Shown here piece by piece: positions 8,198 to 17,089 of a stretch of 64,000 nucleotides of DNA; within the stretch, counting starts at the first letter, position 1; each line of letters starts with the position of its first letter. The DNA comes from Aedoeadaptatus ivorii (GTDB lineage: Bacteria > Bacillota > Clostridia > Tissierellales > Peptoniphilaceae): the NCBI RefSeq assembly GCF_900638585.1, contig NZ_LR134523.1, positions 1,080,001 through 1,144,000 on the forward strand. Reading direction: 5' to 3'. Made by a program: the position numbers and the translations under genes. Under the pieces are notes generated by a model. It had not been told where the DNA came from. It searched no databases and saw nothing but the letters and a program-made list of their open reading frames with translations.

Positions 8198-9791
8198 GAT
8201 ACCCCTCTGCTTTCAAGATGCGCTCCGCATTGTAGGAGCGAACAGAGCTCCGGCAGTGCACCACATATTTTTCGTCTTTTTCGAACTCGTCCAGACGGTC
8301 GCGAATCTCGTCTAAGGGCACATTCTTCGCCCCGTCGATATGCCCGCGCTCGTATTCCTTCGCCGTGCGCACGTCGATCACGCGGTGACCGCGCTTTTCG
8401 TAGTCCGCAAGCTCCGAAATTTGAATCGGATCGGTTAGGCCCAACATTACATTTTCGGCAAAATAGCCCGCCAAATTGATGATGTCCTTGGCGCTGCCGT
8501 AAGGCGGCGAGTACGAGAGTTCCAACTCCTGCAACCGGTCCGCCCGAAGGCCCGCCTTGATGGCGGTGGCGATCACGTCGATCCGCTTGTCCACGCCCTT
8601 CTTCCCCACCGCCTGGGCGCCCAGAATCTCGCGGCTGTCCTTGTCGTAGATCAGCTTGAGCAGAATGTCTTCCGACCCGGGGAAGTACCCGGCGTTGCTC
8701 TTTCCGATCAGGTGGATGGGTTGGTAGTTCCTGCCTTCCAACTGCGATTCGTTCAGGCCCGTCGAGGCAAAGGCGCGGTCGAAGATCCGCACGATCGAGG
8801 TGCCCAAACTGCCGGACAGATCGTGGTCGTACCCCGAGAGCATATCCGCCAGCTGTCGGCCCTGGCGATTGGCGGGCCCCGCCAGCGCGATCATTACGTC
8901 CTCGCCGGTGATGGTGTGTTTGACGATGATCGAATCCCCGATGGCATAAATCTCGGGAACGGAGGTGCGGTAGTGTTCGTCGACTTTGATGCCGTCTTTC
9001 ATGCCGAGCTCGATCCCCGAGCCTTCCAAAAATCCCGTCTCGGGGGCGACGCCCACGGACATGAGCAGCAGGTCGGATTCCAATTCGCTGCCGTCTTGTA
9101 AGGTGAGTTTTTTGCCTTCCACTTTCTCGACGCTGTTATTCGTGAGCACCTTGACGCCGTGATCGGTCAGTTCCTTCTCGGCGAAGACCGCCATCTCGGG
9201 GTCAAAGGGCGGGAGCACGTGATCGGAAATCTGCACGATTGCCACCTCGAGCCCCGCGTTTTTCAGACTCTCCGCCACCTCCAGGCCGATAAAGCCGCCG
9301 CCGATCACCGTGGCGCTCTTCGGTTGCGTGCCCGCAAGCGCCCCCTTGATCCGATCGAGATCGGGGATATTTCTAAGGGTAAATACGGCGGGGTGCGAGG
9401 CAAGGCCCTCGATATCCAGCCGAATCGGCTTCGCCCCCGGCGAGAGCACGAGAATGTCGTAGGCGATTTCTTTTTTCTCGCCCGCCTTCGTTTCGGTGCA
9501 AATCTTTTTTTCTTCCGGTACGATGCGCACCACCTCTTCTTCGGCGCGCACGTCGATGCGGAAGCGATCGCGAATCGTCTTTTCAGAGACCACGATCAGA
9601 TCCTCCCGCTCGGGAATTTCTTCGGAAATATGATAGGGCAATCCGCAGTTGGCGAAGGACACATAGGGATTCTTGTCGACGACGATAATCTCGTCGTCGA
9701 GATTCAGCCGCCGATAGCGCGCGGCAAAACTCATGCCGCCGGCGACGCCGCCCACCACAACTACGGTCTTTTTCTTCGTATTCGATTGCAT
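8127..9791 (-). CDS. CoA-disulfide reductase-like flavoprotein fused to C-terminal rhodanese domain
   Basis: Start at 9791 is chosen for AAAGGAGG seven bases upstream; the frame extends 33 codons further without a site. The 554-residue product has FAD-binding VVVVGGVAGGMSFAARYRR (residues 10-28), the redox-active Cys49 in SFANCGLPYH, a second dinucleotide site ATVIGGGFIGLEVAE, IYAIGD, and a dimerisation domain with GAQAVGKKGVDKRIDV. After about residue 450 comes a rhodanese domain (HRVIDVRTAKEYERGHIDGA, active loop VVHCRSSVRS). This is the CoADR-Rhd architecture, whose members reduce CoA-disulfide, CoA-persulfide or polysulfide with NAD(P)H. It heads an operon with the single-domain rhodanese and rubredoxin. 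Confidence 0.93.
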   Translation of the reverse strand: MQSNTKKKTVVVVGGVAGGMSFAARYRRLNLDDEIIVVDKNPYVSFANCGLPYHISEEIPEREDLIVVSEKTIRDRFRIDVRAEEEVVRIVPEEKKICTETKAGEKKEIAYDILVLSPGAKPIRLDIEGLASHPAVFTLRNIPDLDRIKGALAGTQPKSATVIGGGFIGLEVAESLKNAGLEVAIVQISDHVLPPFDPEMAVFAEKELTDHGVKVLTNNSVEKVEGKKLTLQDGSELESDLLLMSVGVAPETGFLEGSGIELGMKDGIKVDEHYRTSVPEIYAIGDSIIVKHTITGEDVMIALAGPANRQGRQLADMLSGYDHDLSGSLGTSIVRIFDRAFASTGLNESQLEGRNYQPIHLIGKSNAGYFPGSEDILLKLIYDKDSREILGAQAVGKKGVDKRIDVIATAIKAGLRADRLQELELSYSPPYGSAKDIINLAGYFAENVMLGLTDPIQISELADYEKRGHRVIDVRTAKEYERGHIDGAKNVPLDEIRDRLDEFEKDEKYVVHCRSSVRSYNAERILKAEGYHVKNLDGSFVYFAANFPDRIVRD

Positions 9792-9884
9792 AGATACGCC
9801 TCCTTTGTCGCATTGCCGTACAAACGGCTTTATCTCTACTATACCCCGAAGGCCGTGCAAATAAAGGCGGAAGATATTTTCTAC

Positions 9885-9906
9885 TGACAAGACAAATGTC
9901 TTGTCA
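9885..9906. promoter_or_regulatory. Perfect 10+2+10 palindrome, probable NiaR operator
   Basis: TGACAAGACA, AA, TGTCTTGTCA: a perfect inverted repeat 78 bases before nadA and overlapping the predicted -35 box. The operon encodes a NiaR-type repressor of NAD synthesis, a family known to bind palindromes upstream of NAD genes, so this is inferred to be its autoregulatory operator. It also lies about 95 bases upstream of the divergent CoA-disulfide reductase gene and might affect it. Confidence 0.75.
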
Positions 9907-9928
9907 TTTATAAAAATTGTGGTAAGAT
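9901..9928 (+). promoter_or_regulatory. Predicted sigma-A promoter of the nad operon
   Basis: -35 TTGTCA (9901-9906), 16-base spacer, -10 TAAGAT (9923-9928), placed 55 bases before the nadA start. The -35 box is the right half of the palindrome, so a bound repressor would exclude RNA polymerase. Confidence 0.6.
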
Positions 9929-9983
9929 GGGTTCAGTCCGTTGTATTACATAGAAATGACACATAGATGAACAGGAGTTTACA

Positions 9984-10883
9984 ATGTATACAAACGAATT
10001 GGATGCACTCAAACGAGAAAACGATGCTGTCGTCCTCGCCCACTACTATGTCGACGCCGAGGTACAGGCGGCGGCGGATTTTATCGGCGATTCCTTTTTC
10101 TTGGCGAAAAAGGCGACGACCATTCCCCAATCGACCATCGTGATGGCGGGGGTCAATTTTATGGGCGAGACCATGAAAATCTTAAATCCCGACAAGACCG
10201 TCTACCTCCCCGATGCCGAGGCGGACTGCCCCATGGCGCATATGGTGACTGTCGATGCCATCCGTGCCATGCGCGACAAATACGACGACCTGGCGGTGAT
10301 CTGCTACGTCAACTCTACGGCGGAGATTAAGGCGCATTCCGACTATTGCTGCACCTCGTCCAATGCGGAAAAGATCGTCGCATCGGTACCGGAAACGCAT
10401 ATCTTCTTTGTGCCCGACCAAAATCTAGGGCAATACATCGCCGCCAAGTTTCCCGAAAAGCAATTTCACTTTCACGAAGGCTTTTGCCCGGTGCACCACC
10501 GCATCCGCGCCGAACAAATCGCACAACTGAAGAAAAACCATCCCGATGCCGCGATCTTCGCCCACCCCGAATGCCGCCCCGAAGTCTTGGTCCTCGCCGA
10601 CTACAAAGGCAGTACCTCGGGCATTCTCGACGCAGTGGGCGAAAGGGACCGCGCGGTAAATATTATCGTCACCGAAGGTGGCATCGCGGCGGAACTCGAA
10701 AAGCGCTACCCCGAAAAGACCTTTGTCTTTCCCGAAATGCTCTGCGAGGGCATGAAACGGGTAAATCTAAAAGGCATTATCCGCGCGCTTCGCGAAGGCG
10801 GAGACGGCATCGCCATCGATCCCGAACTCGCCCGCCGCGCCAAGCGACCCCTAGATCGCATGCTCGAAATCACCGCAAAATAA
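9984..10883 (+). CDS. nadA: Quinolinate synthase A
   Basis: Condenses iminoaspartate with dihydroxyacetone phosphate to quinolinate, using a labile 4Fe-4S cluster. The 299-residue length matches the short, three-cysteine NadA type. The three cluster ligands are at the expected places: Cys82 (EADC), Cys168 (EGFCP) and Cys254 (EMLCEGMK). Other landmarks: VLAHYYVDAEVQ, DFIGDSFFLAKKA, VNSTAEIKAHSDYCCTSSN and FAHPEC. AGGAG seven bases before the ATG fixes the start. First gene of a four-gene NAD operon; the iminoaspartate comes from the aspartate dehydrogenase encoded last in the operon rather than from NadB. Confidence 0.97.
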   Translation: MYTNELDALKRENDAVVLAHYYVDAEVQAAADFIGDSFFLAKKATTIPQSTIVMAGVNFMGETMKILNPDKTVYLPDAEADCPMAHMVTVDAIRAMRDKYDDLAVICYVNSTAEIKAHSDYCCTSSNAEKIVASVPETHIFFVPDQNLGQYIAAKFPEKQFHFHEGFCPVHHRIRAEQIAQLKKNHPDAAIFAHPECRPEVLVLADYKGSTSGILDAVGERDRAVNIIVTEGGIAAELEKRYPEKTFVFPEMLCEGMKRVNLKGIIRALREGGDGIAIDPELARRAKRPLDRMLEITAK

Positions 10884-10905
10884 GCCCCGTCAGAAAGGAG
10901 ATTCT

Positions 10906-11769
10906 ATGCACATCCCTCCCCTCCCCCATTTTTTGATCGACAAACCCATATTGCAAGCGCTCAAAGAAGATATGCACACCGAAGATGTGACGACCGCGGC
11001 AGTGATCGCCGACGATCCCCACGCCGAAGTCACACTCTTTGCGAAGGCGAACGGAATTTTGGCGGGCATGGACGTATTCGCCCGGGTGTTTTTCCTTTTG
11101 GATGCCGGCGCAATCGTCGATGCCCACGCGAAAGACGGCGATGCCGTCCGCCCCGGCGATCGACTCGCCACCCTGCGCGCGCCCCTTTCGGTACTTTTAA
11201 GCGGCGAGCGGGTGGCGCTGAATTTCCTGCAGCGCATGAGCGGCATCGCCACCTATACCAAGCAGATGGTCGACGCCCTGGAGGGTACGGGCACCCGCAT
11301 CGTCGACACCCGAAAGACGACGCCGAACTTTCGCCTCTTCGAAAAATACGCCGTCCGGATCGGCGGCGGAGGCAACCACCGCCACAACTTAAGCGACGGC
11401 GTTATGCTCAAGGACAACCACATCGCCGCCTGCGGTTCCGTGAAAGAAGCCGTGGAACGGGCGCGCGCCTACGCCCCCTTCGTCCGAAAAATCGAAGTCG
11501 AGACCGAAACCCTCGAAATGGTGGAGGCCGCCCTCGAAGCCGGCGCGGACATCATTATGCTCGACAATATGTCCCCCGACGAGATCCGCGAAGCCGTCAC
11601 GCGCATCGACGGCCGCGCTATGGTAGAGCTTTCCGGTAATATCGACCTGAACTCTCTCCCCCTCTACCGCGACCTGGGGGCCGATATCATTTCCTGCGGC
11701 GCCCTTACCCACTCGGCGCCGATACTGGATCTGTCGCTAAAGGAGTTGCATACCATTGACGATCGATAA
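10906..11769 (+). CDS. nadC: Nicotinate-nucleotide pyrophosphorylase (quinolinate phosphoribosyltransferase)
   Basis: Converts quinolinate and PRPP to nicotinate mononucleotide with release of CO2 and pyrophosphate. 287 residues, the normal length. Recognisable segments: DMHTEDVTTAAV at the N terminus, GERVALNFLQRMSGIAT, the catalytic/substrate region VDTRKTTPNFRLFEKYAVRIGGG followed by NHRHNLSDGVMLKDNH, EVETETLEM, and DIIMLDNMSPDEIREAV. AGAAAGGAGA precedes the ATG, 22 bases after nadA. Its last 14 bases overlap the regulator gene that follows, implying coupled translation. Confidence 0.97.
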   Translation: MHIPPLPHFLIDKPILQALKEDMHTEDVTTAAVIADDPHAEVTLFAKANGILAGMDVFARVFFLLDAGAIVDAHAKDGDAVRPGDRLATLRAPLSVLLSGERVALNFLQRMSGIATYTKQMVDALEGTGTRIVDTRKTTPNFRLFEKYAVRIGGGGNHRHNLSDGVMLKDNHIAACGSVKEAVERARAYAPFVRKIEVETETLEMVEAALEAGADIIMLDNMSPDEIREAVTRIDGRAMVELSGNIDLNSLPLYRDLGADIISCGALTHSAPILDLSLKELHTIDDR

Positions 11770-12295
11770 ACGAGAACGACTGCAGAAATTGGAAGAAATC
11801 CTCCGCGCCGCCAAAGCCCCCATCTCCGGCGACGACTTGGCGGCACGCTTCGGCGTCTCGCGCCAAGTCATCGTACAGGACATCGGCCTGCTCCGGGCGC
11901 GGGACGTCCCCATCCTTTCCACCAATCGGGGCTACTATACCGAAAAGCGCGGGGGCAGCAAACGCGTCTTTAAGGTGCACCACAGAGACGATCAGATCCT
12001 CGAAGAGCTGGATCTCATCGTCGATCTGGGCGGCACCATAGAATACGTCTTCGTGGACCACCGCATCTACGGCCGCATCTATGCGCCCATGCAGATCAAA
12101 TCGCGAAAAGATGTGCGCGTGTTTATGGATACCATCTACGCAAGCGTCAGCACGCCCTTAAAAAACATCACCGACGGCTACCACTTCCACACCGTCTCCG
12201 CCGACGACGAAGAGAGCCTAAATATGATCGAAGACGCCCTCGAAAATGCGGGCATGTTGGTGCGGGGCGACGATCCCCGCCGGGAGGAAGCATGA
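11756..12295 (+). CDS. niaR: NiaR-type repressor of NAD biosynthesis (HTH plus 3H domain)
   Basis: 179 residues. Residues about 5-60 form an HTH of the DeoR/BirA-like class (LEEILRAAKAPISGDDLAARFGVSRQVIVQDI). The rest is the 3H domain, named for three conserved histidines: HHRDDQILEELD, DHRIYGRIYAP and GYHFHTVSA. NiaR (YrxA) proteins sense nicotinate and repress NAD synthesis or uptake genes. The start is TTG (11756), ten bases after AAAGGAG and inside the end of nadC; its TGA overlaps the nadX ATG. The perfect palindrome in front of nadA is its likely target, giving autoregulation. Confidence 0.9.
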   Translation: MTIDKRERLQKLEEILRAAKAPISGDDLAARFGVSRQVIVQDIGLLRARDVPILSTNRGYYTEKRGGSKRVFKVHHRDDQILEELDLIVDLGGTIEYVFVDHRIYGRIYAPMQIKSRKDVRVFMDTIYASVSTPLKNITDGYHFHTVSADDEESLNMIEDALENAGMLVRGDDPRREEA

Positions 12296-13092
12296 AAAAA
12301 ATATCCATCATCGGCTACGGCGCCTTGGGGAAAATCCTCACCCGTGCCGTCCTCGAAAAATTGGAGTATGCCTACGAGATCGCAGGCATATACGATCAAG
12401 CAAAGATCGATGCCCCGCAGGCGGGCGCAAAACCCATCCACGTCTATACTACCTTTGAAGAACTGCTGAAAGACGATGCCGACATCGTCGTCGAAATCGC
12501 AGGCGTCGGCGCCGTGCGCGCCTATGGGCAGAAGGTCCTCGCGGCGAAAAAAGACCTGATTATCACATCGGTGGGCGCATTGGCCGACGATCGCCTCTAT
12601 GTTGATCTGCGAAAAGCGGCGGAAAAAAACGGGCGCCGCATTCACATCCCTTCGGGGGCGGTCGGGGGCTTCGATATCATCCGCACCATCGCCTTGATGG
12701 GCGGCGCCGATGTAGAGATCGAAAGCACCAAGGCGCCCAAGAGCCTAAACGGCGCGCCGTACTTAGAGGAAAGAGTGCTGCCCGCCGACGAGAAACGAGA
12801 AATCTTCGCAGGCGATGCCCGCGCCGCCATCGCGGGTTTTCCCAAAAACACCAATGTCGCCGTCGCCACCGCCATCACCGGCGTCGGCGTAGAAAAGACC
12901 CGGGTGCGCATTATCAGCGACCCCGAAGCGGCCGGCAACACCCACCGCATCCACGCCGAAAACGAGCGCGCCGCGGCGGACATCGCCATTACCTCCAAAC
13001 CCGATCCCGCTAATCCGAAATCCAGCGTGACCGCCGCCTGGAGCGTGGCGGCCCTCCTCGCCGACTTGGCATCCCCGGTGCGGTTTTTCTAG
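12292..13092 (+). CDS. nadX: L-aspartate dehydrogenase
   Basis: NAD(P)-dependent oxidation of aspartate to iminoaspartate, the substrate of NadA; it replaces the flavoenzyme NadB, a sensible choice in an anaerobe because it needs no oxygen or fumarate. 266 residues with the Rossmann motif ISIIGYGALGKILTRAV at the N terminus, DIVVEIAGVGAVRAYGQKVL, ITSVGALAD, the catalytic-domain segment HIPSGAVGGFDIIR, and FPKNTNVAVATAITGVG with the adjoining NTHRIHAENERA. It overlaps niaR by ATGA and ends the operon. No clear terminator follows; the palindromic repeat cluster begins about 65 bases later. Confidence 0.93.
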   Translation: MKKISIIGYGALGKILTRAVLEKLEYAYEIAGIYDQAKIDAPQAGAKPIHVYTTFEELLKDDADIVVEIAGVGAVRAYGQKVLAAKKDLIITSVGALADDRLYVDLRKAAEKNGRRIHIPSGAVGGFDIIRTIALMGGADVEIESTKAPKSLNGAPYLEERVLPADEKREIFAGDARAAIAGFPKNTNVAVATAITGVGVEKTRVRIISDPEAAGNTHRIHAENERAAADIAITSKPDPANPKSSVTAAWSVAALLADLASPVRFF

Positions 13093-13156
13093 GGAGGTAG
13101 GTAGAGTCATCATGCGGTCCGGCAGGGGATTCGTTGCGTAACATGTATAGAGAAAG

Positions 13157-13748
13157 AGATTCTTCGACTCGGAACAAAGTTCCTCGCTCAGAATGACAAT
13201 AAGAGACGTGATAATAATTTGTCATCCTGAGCGGAGCGAAGCGGAGTCGAACGGATCTCGAGTTTGCTATTGCGGGTCGACTGTTCGTATGTTACCTATT
13301 GCGCTGCTTGTTGCCAAAATTCGACAAGATACATAGTACGTTTCGGCATGGGCTTCTTTGCATAACACTTCTAGGGAAAGAGATTCTTCGACTCGGAACA
13401 CAGTTCCTCGCTCAGAATGACAATAAGAGACGTGATAATAATTTGTCATCCTGAGCGGAGCGAAGCGGAGTCGAACGGATCTCGAGTTTGCTATTGCGGG
13501 TCGACTGTTCGTATGTTACCTATTGCGCTGCTTGTTGCCAAAATTCGACAAGATACATAGTACGTTTCGGCATGGGCTTCTTTGCATGACACTTCTAGGG
13601 AAAGAGATTCTTCGACTCGGAACAAAGTTCCTCGCTCAGAATGACAATAAGAGACGTGATAATAATTTGTCATCCTGAGCGGAGCGAAGCGGAGTCGAAC
13701 GGATCTCGAGTTTGCTATTGCGGGTCGACTGTTCGTATGTTACCTATT
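13157..13748. repeat. Tandem 224-bp repeat (2.6 copies) with an internal imperfect palindrome
   Basis: Near-identical units begin at 13157, 13381 and 13605 (spacing exactly 224), the third ending at 13748. Each unit contains an imperfect inverted repeat: GAGATTCTTCGACTCGG...CTCAGAATGAC facing GTCATCCTGAGCGGAGCG...GAACGGATCTC. This is the widespread type of dispersed palindrome that gives the spurious peptide CHSERG..FRVEESLSL when translated. Similar but diverged sequence is seen at both flanks (around 13120-13150 and 13785-13835), suggesting older copies. No gene is credible in 13093-13905. Confidence 0.9.
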
Positions 13749-13905
13749 ACGAGTCTTTTCCCCCAAAACAAAACTGTACATCCTGCGGTTCCGTACGGCT
13801 TTCGTTGCATAACATTCCTTGGTAAGGGGCAGTTGCCCGTCGACCACCATTCGCCCCTCTACCACATCATGTTCCTCCGAGAAAATAATCCCTATCGAAA
13901 CACAT

Positions 13906-13940
13906 AAAAACGCCGCCGGAAAAGTCCATGCGGCGTTTTT
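13906..13940 (-). terminator. Terminator of the two-component/ABC operon
   Basis: Stem AAAAACGCCGC / GCGGCGTTTTT with a 13-base loop, immediately past the permease stop codon at 13943; the minus strand ends in TTTTT. It could also stop transcripts arriving from the repeat side. Confidence 0.85.
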
Positions 13941-13942
13941 GC

Positions 13943-16390
13943 TTATCGTATCAAAGACAATATCGAGGACCGAAGCGGTTTGTCGACCTCGCTTCGAAAT
14001 ATCATTAGATTCATGCCGTAAATAAGCGCGGCAAAAAGGGCAAACAGATCCCAGCGAAAGTATTTGATCTGAATCGAAAGGGGATAGTTGCCGCTGAATA
14101 GATGCACATACAACATCATAACGGCGGTAATGCCCACGGCGACGATGAGCGAATGCAGCTGCTCCTTCGCATATTCTCGCACCATGCGTCGCCGAATGTC
14201 CGCTTCTTCCATGCCTTGGGAGCGCAATATGCCGATCTCCCGGCTGCGGTGCAGTATGCCGCTCTTTACCGAGGCGTAGGCATTGCTGAAGTTAATCAGT
14301 GCCACCAGAGTGCCCAGAGCGCCCATCATCCACAATAAGGCTTTTAAGTCTTCGGATTCGAAGAAGTCTTGCTCGCCCTTGGTGCGCACTGAATAACTTT
14401 CGTCATAGGCGATATGCCGTTTGAGCCTGCGGTTAATTTCTCCCTTTACGGCCGCTTCCCGATCTTTCGGCACTTTTAGAAAGAGGCCGTACTCGCCCGC
14501 CGGAACGTCAACTTGCGCCTGCCGGTAGGCTTCGACGAAGTTGCCGCGTAAACGCATAAAGGTATCCAGATCGGTAAACATGCACACTTGCAAAGGAAAA
14601 ATCCTGTGTACATACTGCCGAGGCAATTCGTTCACCAATCGCACCGGCACGGTCTGTTGCAACGCATGTTCTTCTTCGGAAATGTCGTAGTCGATATGGT
14701 CGACTTCCTGAAACAAGGGAATCCACTCCGCATCGGCAATGGGCGCCTTGGGATCTTTTTGGGTGCGGTTGTAAAGAAGAACCTCCCCTGGCTTTCCTCC
14801 TATTTCCTGAAAGGCGGCTGGATCCAAACCCACAATCAGCCCCTCCACTCCGCCGGAATTTTGCATCACTTCGTCGAGTTTGGCAGCCCGCGCGGCATCG
14901 GAAAGCGGCGCATCGAGTGTGATGCGAATATATTTCTGCGCCTGCAAATATCCTCTTTCGTGGGGAACCTCTTCCTGTAGCCGACGCAGGATTCCGGGAT
15001 ACTTCGTACCATTTGCAAGATACGACACCTCCACATTGTATTCGCTATCGTAGGAAAAGCGCACCCGTTCGTAGGTCGCGAGTCCGTAGACGAGGCAAAG
15101 CGCGGCGAGAAGCGCAATCCCCACGGCGGATACATAGCGTTGGGCGCGCAGCACGGTTCGATTGTTGCGGGCGAGTTCTTTCCACAAGTCGGACCGACGC
15201 TTCTTTTTGCTCGAATGCATTTTTACATTGCCCCGTATGCCCTCGATAATCGGGATTTGGGCGATTCGCTTCGCCGGGGCGCGGATGGCGAGTAGAAGAA
15301 TTGTGAGGGTCACGCCCACGACGCCGAGGCTGATCAACGGATGATAATAGAAGCTGCGGCCGCCTTCTGCCGCCATGCGATCCGAAAGCAATACACCGAG
15401 CCCGATTCCCAGTATATGTCCCGCCAAGACGGGTGCCACCGCCAATTGCATGGCTTCTTTGAGGAGAAGACGATAGATCTGCCCATCGGTGGATCCGATG
15501 GACTTATACATAGAGAGTTTTCGGATTTTCTCGAGGCCCCAGACGGCGAATACGTTTTTGATAAAAAATACAAAGAAGAGTATGCCCAAAAGAAGTCCCA
15601 GCCCGCTTACGATGGCGGAACCATAGCGATCTAAAAAACTCTGCGTCTCCTCCCCCAGATGGTAGTGGTGAATCCAATGTTTGTCGAAGTTGAGGTGCAG
15701 ATCGCCGCTTCCCGTCGCCGTGTAGATGTGCTCCACCAATTCTTTCCGCGCCTCATACGCCCTTCGGAAGTCGTGGAAACGAACGACGGTCTTTTCGGCT
15801 GTGGTGTGCGCATCAAAGGGCGCATAGGTGACGTGGATGCCCGCCTCGGCATTGTATTCGTTGCGGACGATGCCGCTTACGACATAGCGACAGTCGCGCT
15901 TCTCGCGGAAGGCTTCTGCCCCGCTCCACGTCGCCTCCTCGGGGATCACCTTGCCGTCCACCATCCGATCTCCGAATTTCACTTCGATGGCATCGCCGAT
16001 GCGAATGCCCCGTTCGGCACAAAGACCCGCCGAAATCGCGATCTCGCCTTCGCCGCGGGGCGCGCGACCTTCATAAAAGAAGTCGTCGCCCATCAGCGAA
16101 TAATACACCGCATCTACCGCTCTATGCACCAGTACTGCATCGCCCGTCATTGCCGATTCGGGTTTCCCGAGGGTCGATACCGCCGCCAATGCCTCTACCT
16201 CTTCGATTTTCTTCGTCTCTTCTGCCGACAGAGGACGATTGAATGCGGCGTCAAAGGGAAATTCGGCCCGCAAGCTTTGTCGCATGGCTTCACTGCTTGA
16301 ATAGGCGCTAAAGAGAATAAATGTGTAGAAGATCGTGGTTACCAAAATGGCGATGCCGATGGGAAAGTTCTGCTTACGCATTGTACGCAT
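13943..16390 (-). CDS. FtsX-family ABC transporter permease
   Basis: 815-residue membrane protein. An N-terminal TM (residues 11-29) is followed by an extracytoplasmic domain, then three TMs around residues 255-365 (VSGLGLLLGILFFVFFIKNVF...), a further TM near 425, a second long external domain, and three C-terminal TMs (LWMMGALGTLVALINFSNAY, SLIVAVGITAVMMLYVH, DLFALFAALIYGMNLMIF). This duplicated FtsX layout is that of exporters or mechanotransmitters of the BceB/LolE/MacB superfamily. The start at 16390 has GGTGG upstream and overlaps the ATPase gene by 17 bases; an ATG three codons later is possible. With its ATPase and the adjacent two-component system it probably exports or senses a peptide, lipid or antibiotic; the substrate is unknown. 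Confidence 0.85.
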   Translation of the reverse strand: MRTMRKQNFPIGIAILVTTIFYTFILFSAYSSSEAMRQSLRAEFPFDAAFNRPLSAEETKKIEEVEALAAVSTLGKPESAMTGDAVLVHRAVDAVYYSLMGDDFFYEGRAPRGEGEIAISAGLCAERGIRIGDAIEVKFGDRMVDGKVIPEEATWSGAEAFREKRDCRYVVSGIVRNEYNAEAGIHVTYAPFDAHTTAEKTVVRFHDFRRAYEARKELVEHIYTATGSGDLHLNFDKHWIHHYHLGEETQSFLDRYGSAIVSGLGLLLGILFFVFFIKNVFAVWGLEKIRKLSMYKSIGSTDGQIYRLLLKEAMQLAVAPVLAGHILGIGLGVLLSDRMAAEGGRSFYYHPLISLGVVGVTLTILLLAIRAPAKRIAQIPIIEGIRGNVKMHSSKKKRRSDLWKELARNNRTVLRAQRYVSAVGIALLAALCLVYGLATYERVRFSYDSEYNVEVSYLANGTKYPGILRRLQEEVPHERGYLQAQKYIRITLDAPLSDAARAAKLDEVMQNSGGVEGLIVGLDPAAFQEIGGKPGEVLLYNRTQKDPKAPIADAEWIPLFQEVDHIDYDISEEEHALQQTVPVRLVNELPRQYVHRIFPLQVCMFTDLDTFMRLRGNFVEAYRQAQVDVPAGEYGLFLKVPKDREAAVKGEINRRLKRHIAYDESYSVRTKGEQDFFESEDLKALLWMMGALGTLVALINFSNAYASVKSGILHRSREIGILRSQGMEEADIRRRMVREYAKEQLHSLIVAVGITAVMMLYVHLFSGNYPLSIQIKYFRWDLFALFAALIYGMNLMIFRSEVDKPLRSSILSLIR

Positions 16391-17054
16391 CTGCCACCAC
16401 CTTTCCGTCTACAAAGGTGACGATCCGCTCCGCCTCCATGGCGATTTTTTCGTCGTGGGTAATCAAGAGAATCGCCTGGTTTAGGCTCCGATTAAAATAC
16501 TTTAGGATCTCGATGATCTCCTTGGAGTTTTCCCGGTCCAAGTTGCCCGTGGGCTCGTCCGCCAAAATAAGTGACGGTCGGTAGATCAGACTTCGGGCAA
16601 TGGCGGCCCGCTGCTGCTCGCCGCCGGAAAGCTCGCCGGGAAAGGCATCGAGTTTGTCTTCTATGCCGAGGCGCGCCGCCAGTTCCCGAAGAAAGACTTT
16701 GTCGATCTTTCTTTTGTCTAGGACCAGCGGCAGTTCGATATTGTGCCGTATGGTGATGTCGGGTATCAGATTGTAAAATTGGTAGATGAGCCCCACCTTG
16801 CGCCGCCGATAGTGCGCCAGTTCCTTGCTCGATAGCCCGGCGATGTCGCGCCCTTCTATAAAAATTTTCCCCGACGTGGGCGTATCCACCCCGCCGAGCA
16901 TATGTAAAAAGGTGGATTTTCCGCTGCCGCTCGGCCCCACCAGGGCGACGAATTCGCCCCGCTCTATACACAGACTCACGTCGTCAACGGCGCGCACGGT
17001 CCGCTCGCCCGCCCCGTATATTTTCACCAGATGTTCCGTTCGTATCAACTCCAT
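16374..17054 (-). CDS. ABC transporter ATPase (LolD/MacB type)
   Basis: 226 residues, the usual size for ATPases that pair with FtsX-type permeases. Walker A GPSGSGKST near residue 40, Q-loop LIYQFYNLIPD, signature LSGGEQQRAAIARSL, Walker B LILADEPTGNLD, and switch ITHDEK are all intact. It energises the permease encoded directly downstream, whose start codon lies within its 3' end. It follows the histidine kinase gene by 35 bases in the same operon. Confidence 0.95.
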   Translation of the reverse strand: MELIRTEHLVKIYGAGERTVRAVDDVSLCIERGEFVALVGPSGSGKSTFLHMLGGVDTPTSGKIFIEGRDIAGLSSKELAHYRRRKVGLIYQFYNLIPDITIRHNIELPLVLDKRKIDKVFLRELAARLGIEDKLDAFPGELSGGEQQRAAIARSLIYRPSLILADEPTGNLDRENSKEIIEILKYFNRSLNQAILLITHDEKIAMEAERIVTFVDGKVVADAYNA

Positions 17055-17089
17055 AGTATGCCCCCCTATTCTGTGTCCATACTATGGCC

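Noticed and set aside
13010-13673. Three short open frames with CHSERGTxFRVEESLSL peptides on the minus strand
   Set aside because: They are translations of the 224-bp palindromic repeat, have no ribosome sites, and recur with the repeat period.
13157-13748. Possible CRISPR array
   Set aside because: Units are 224 bp, identical throughout, with no unique spacers.
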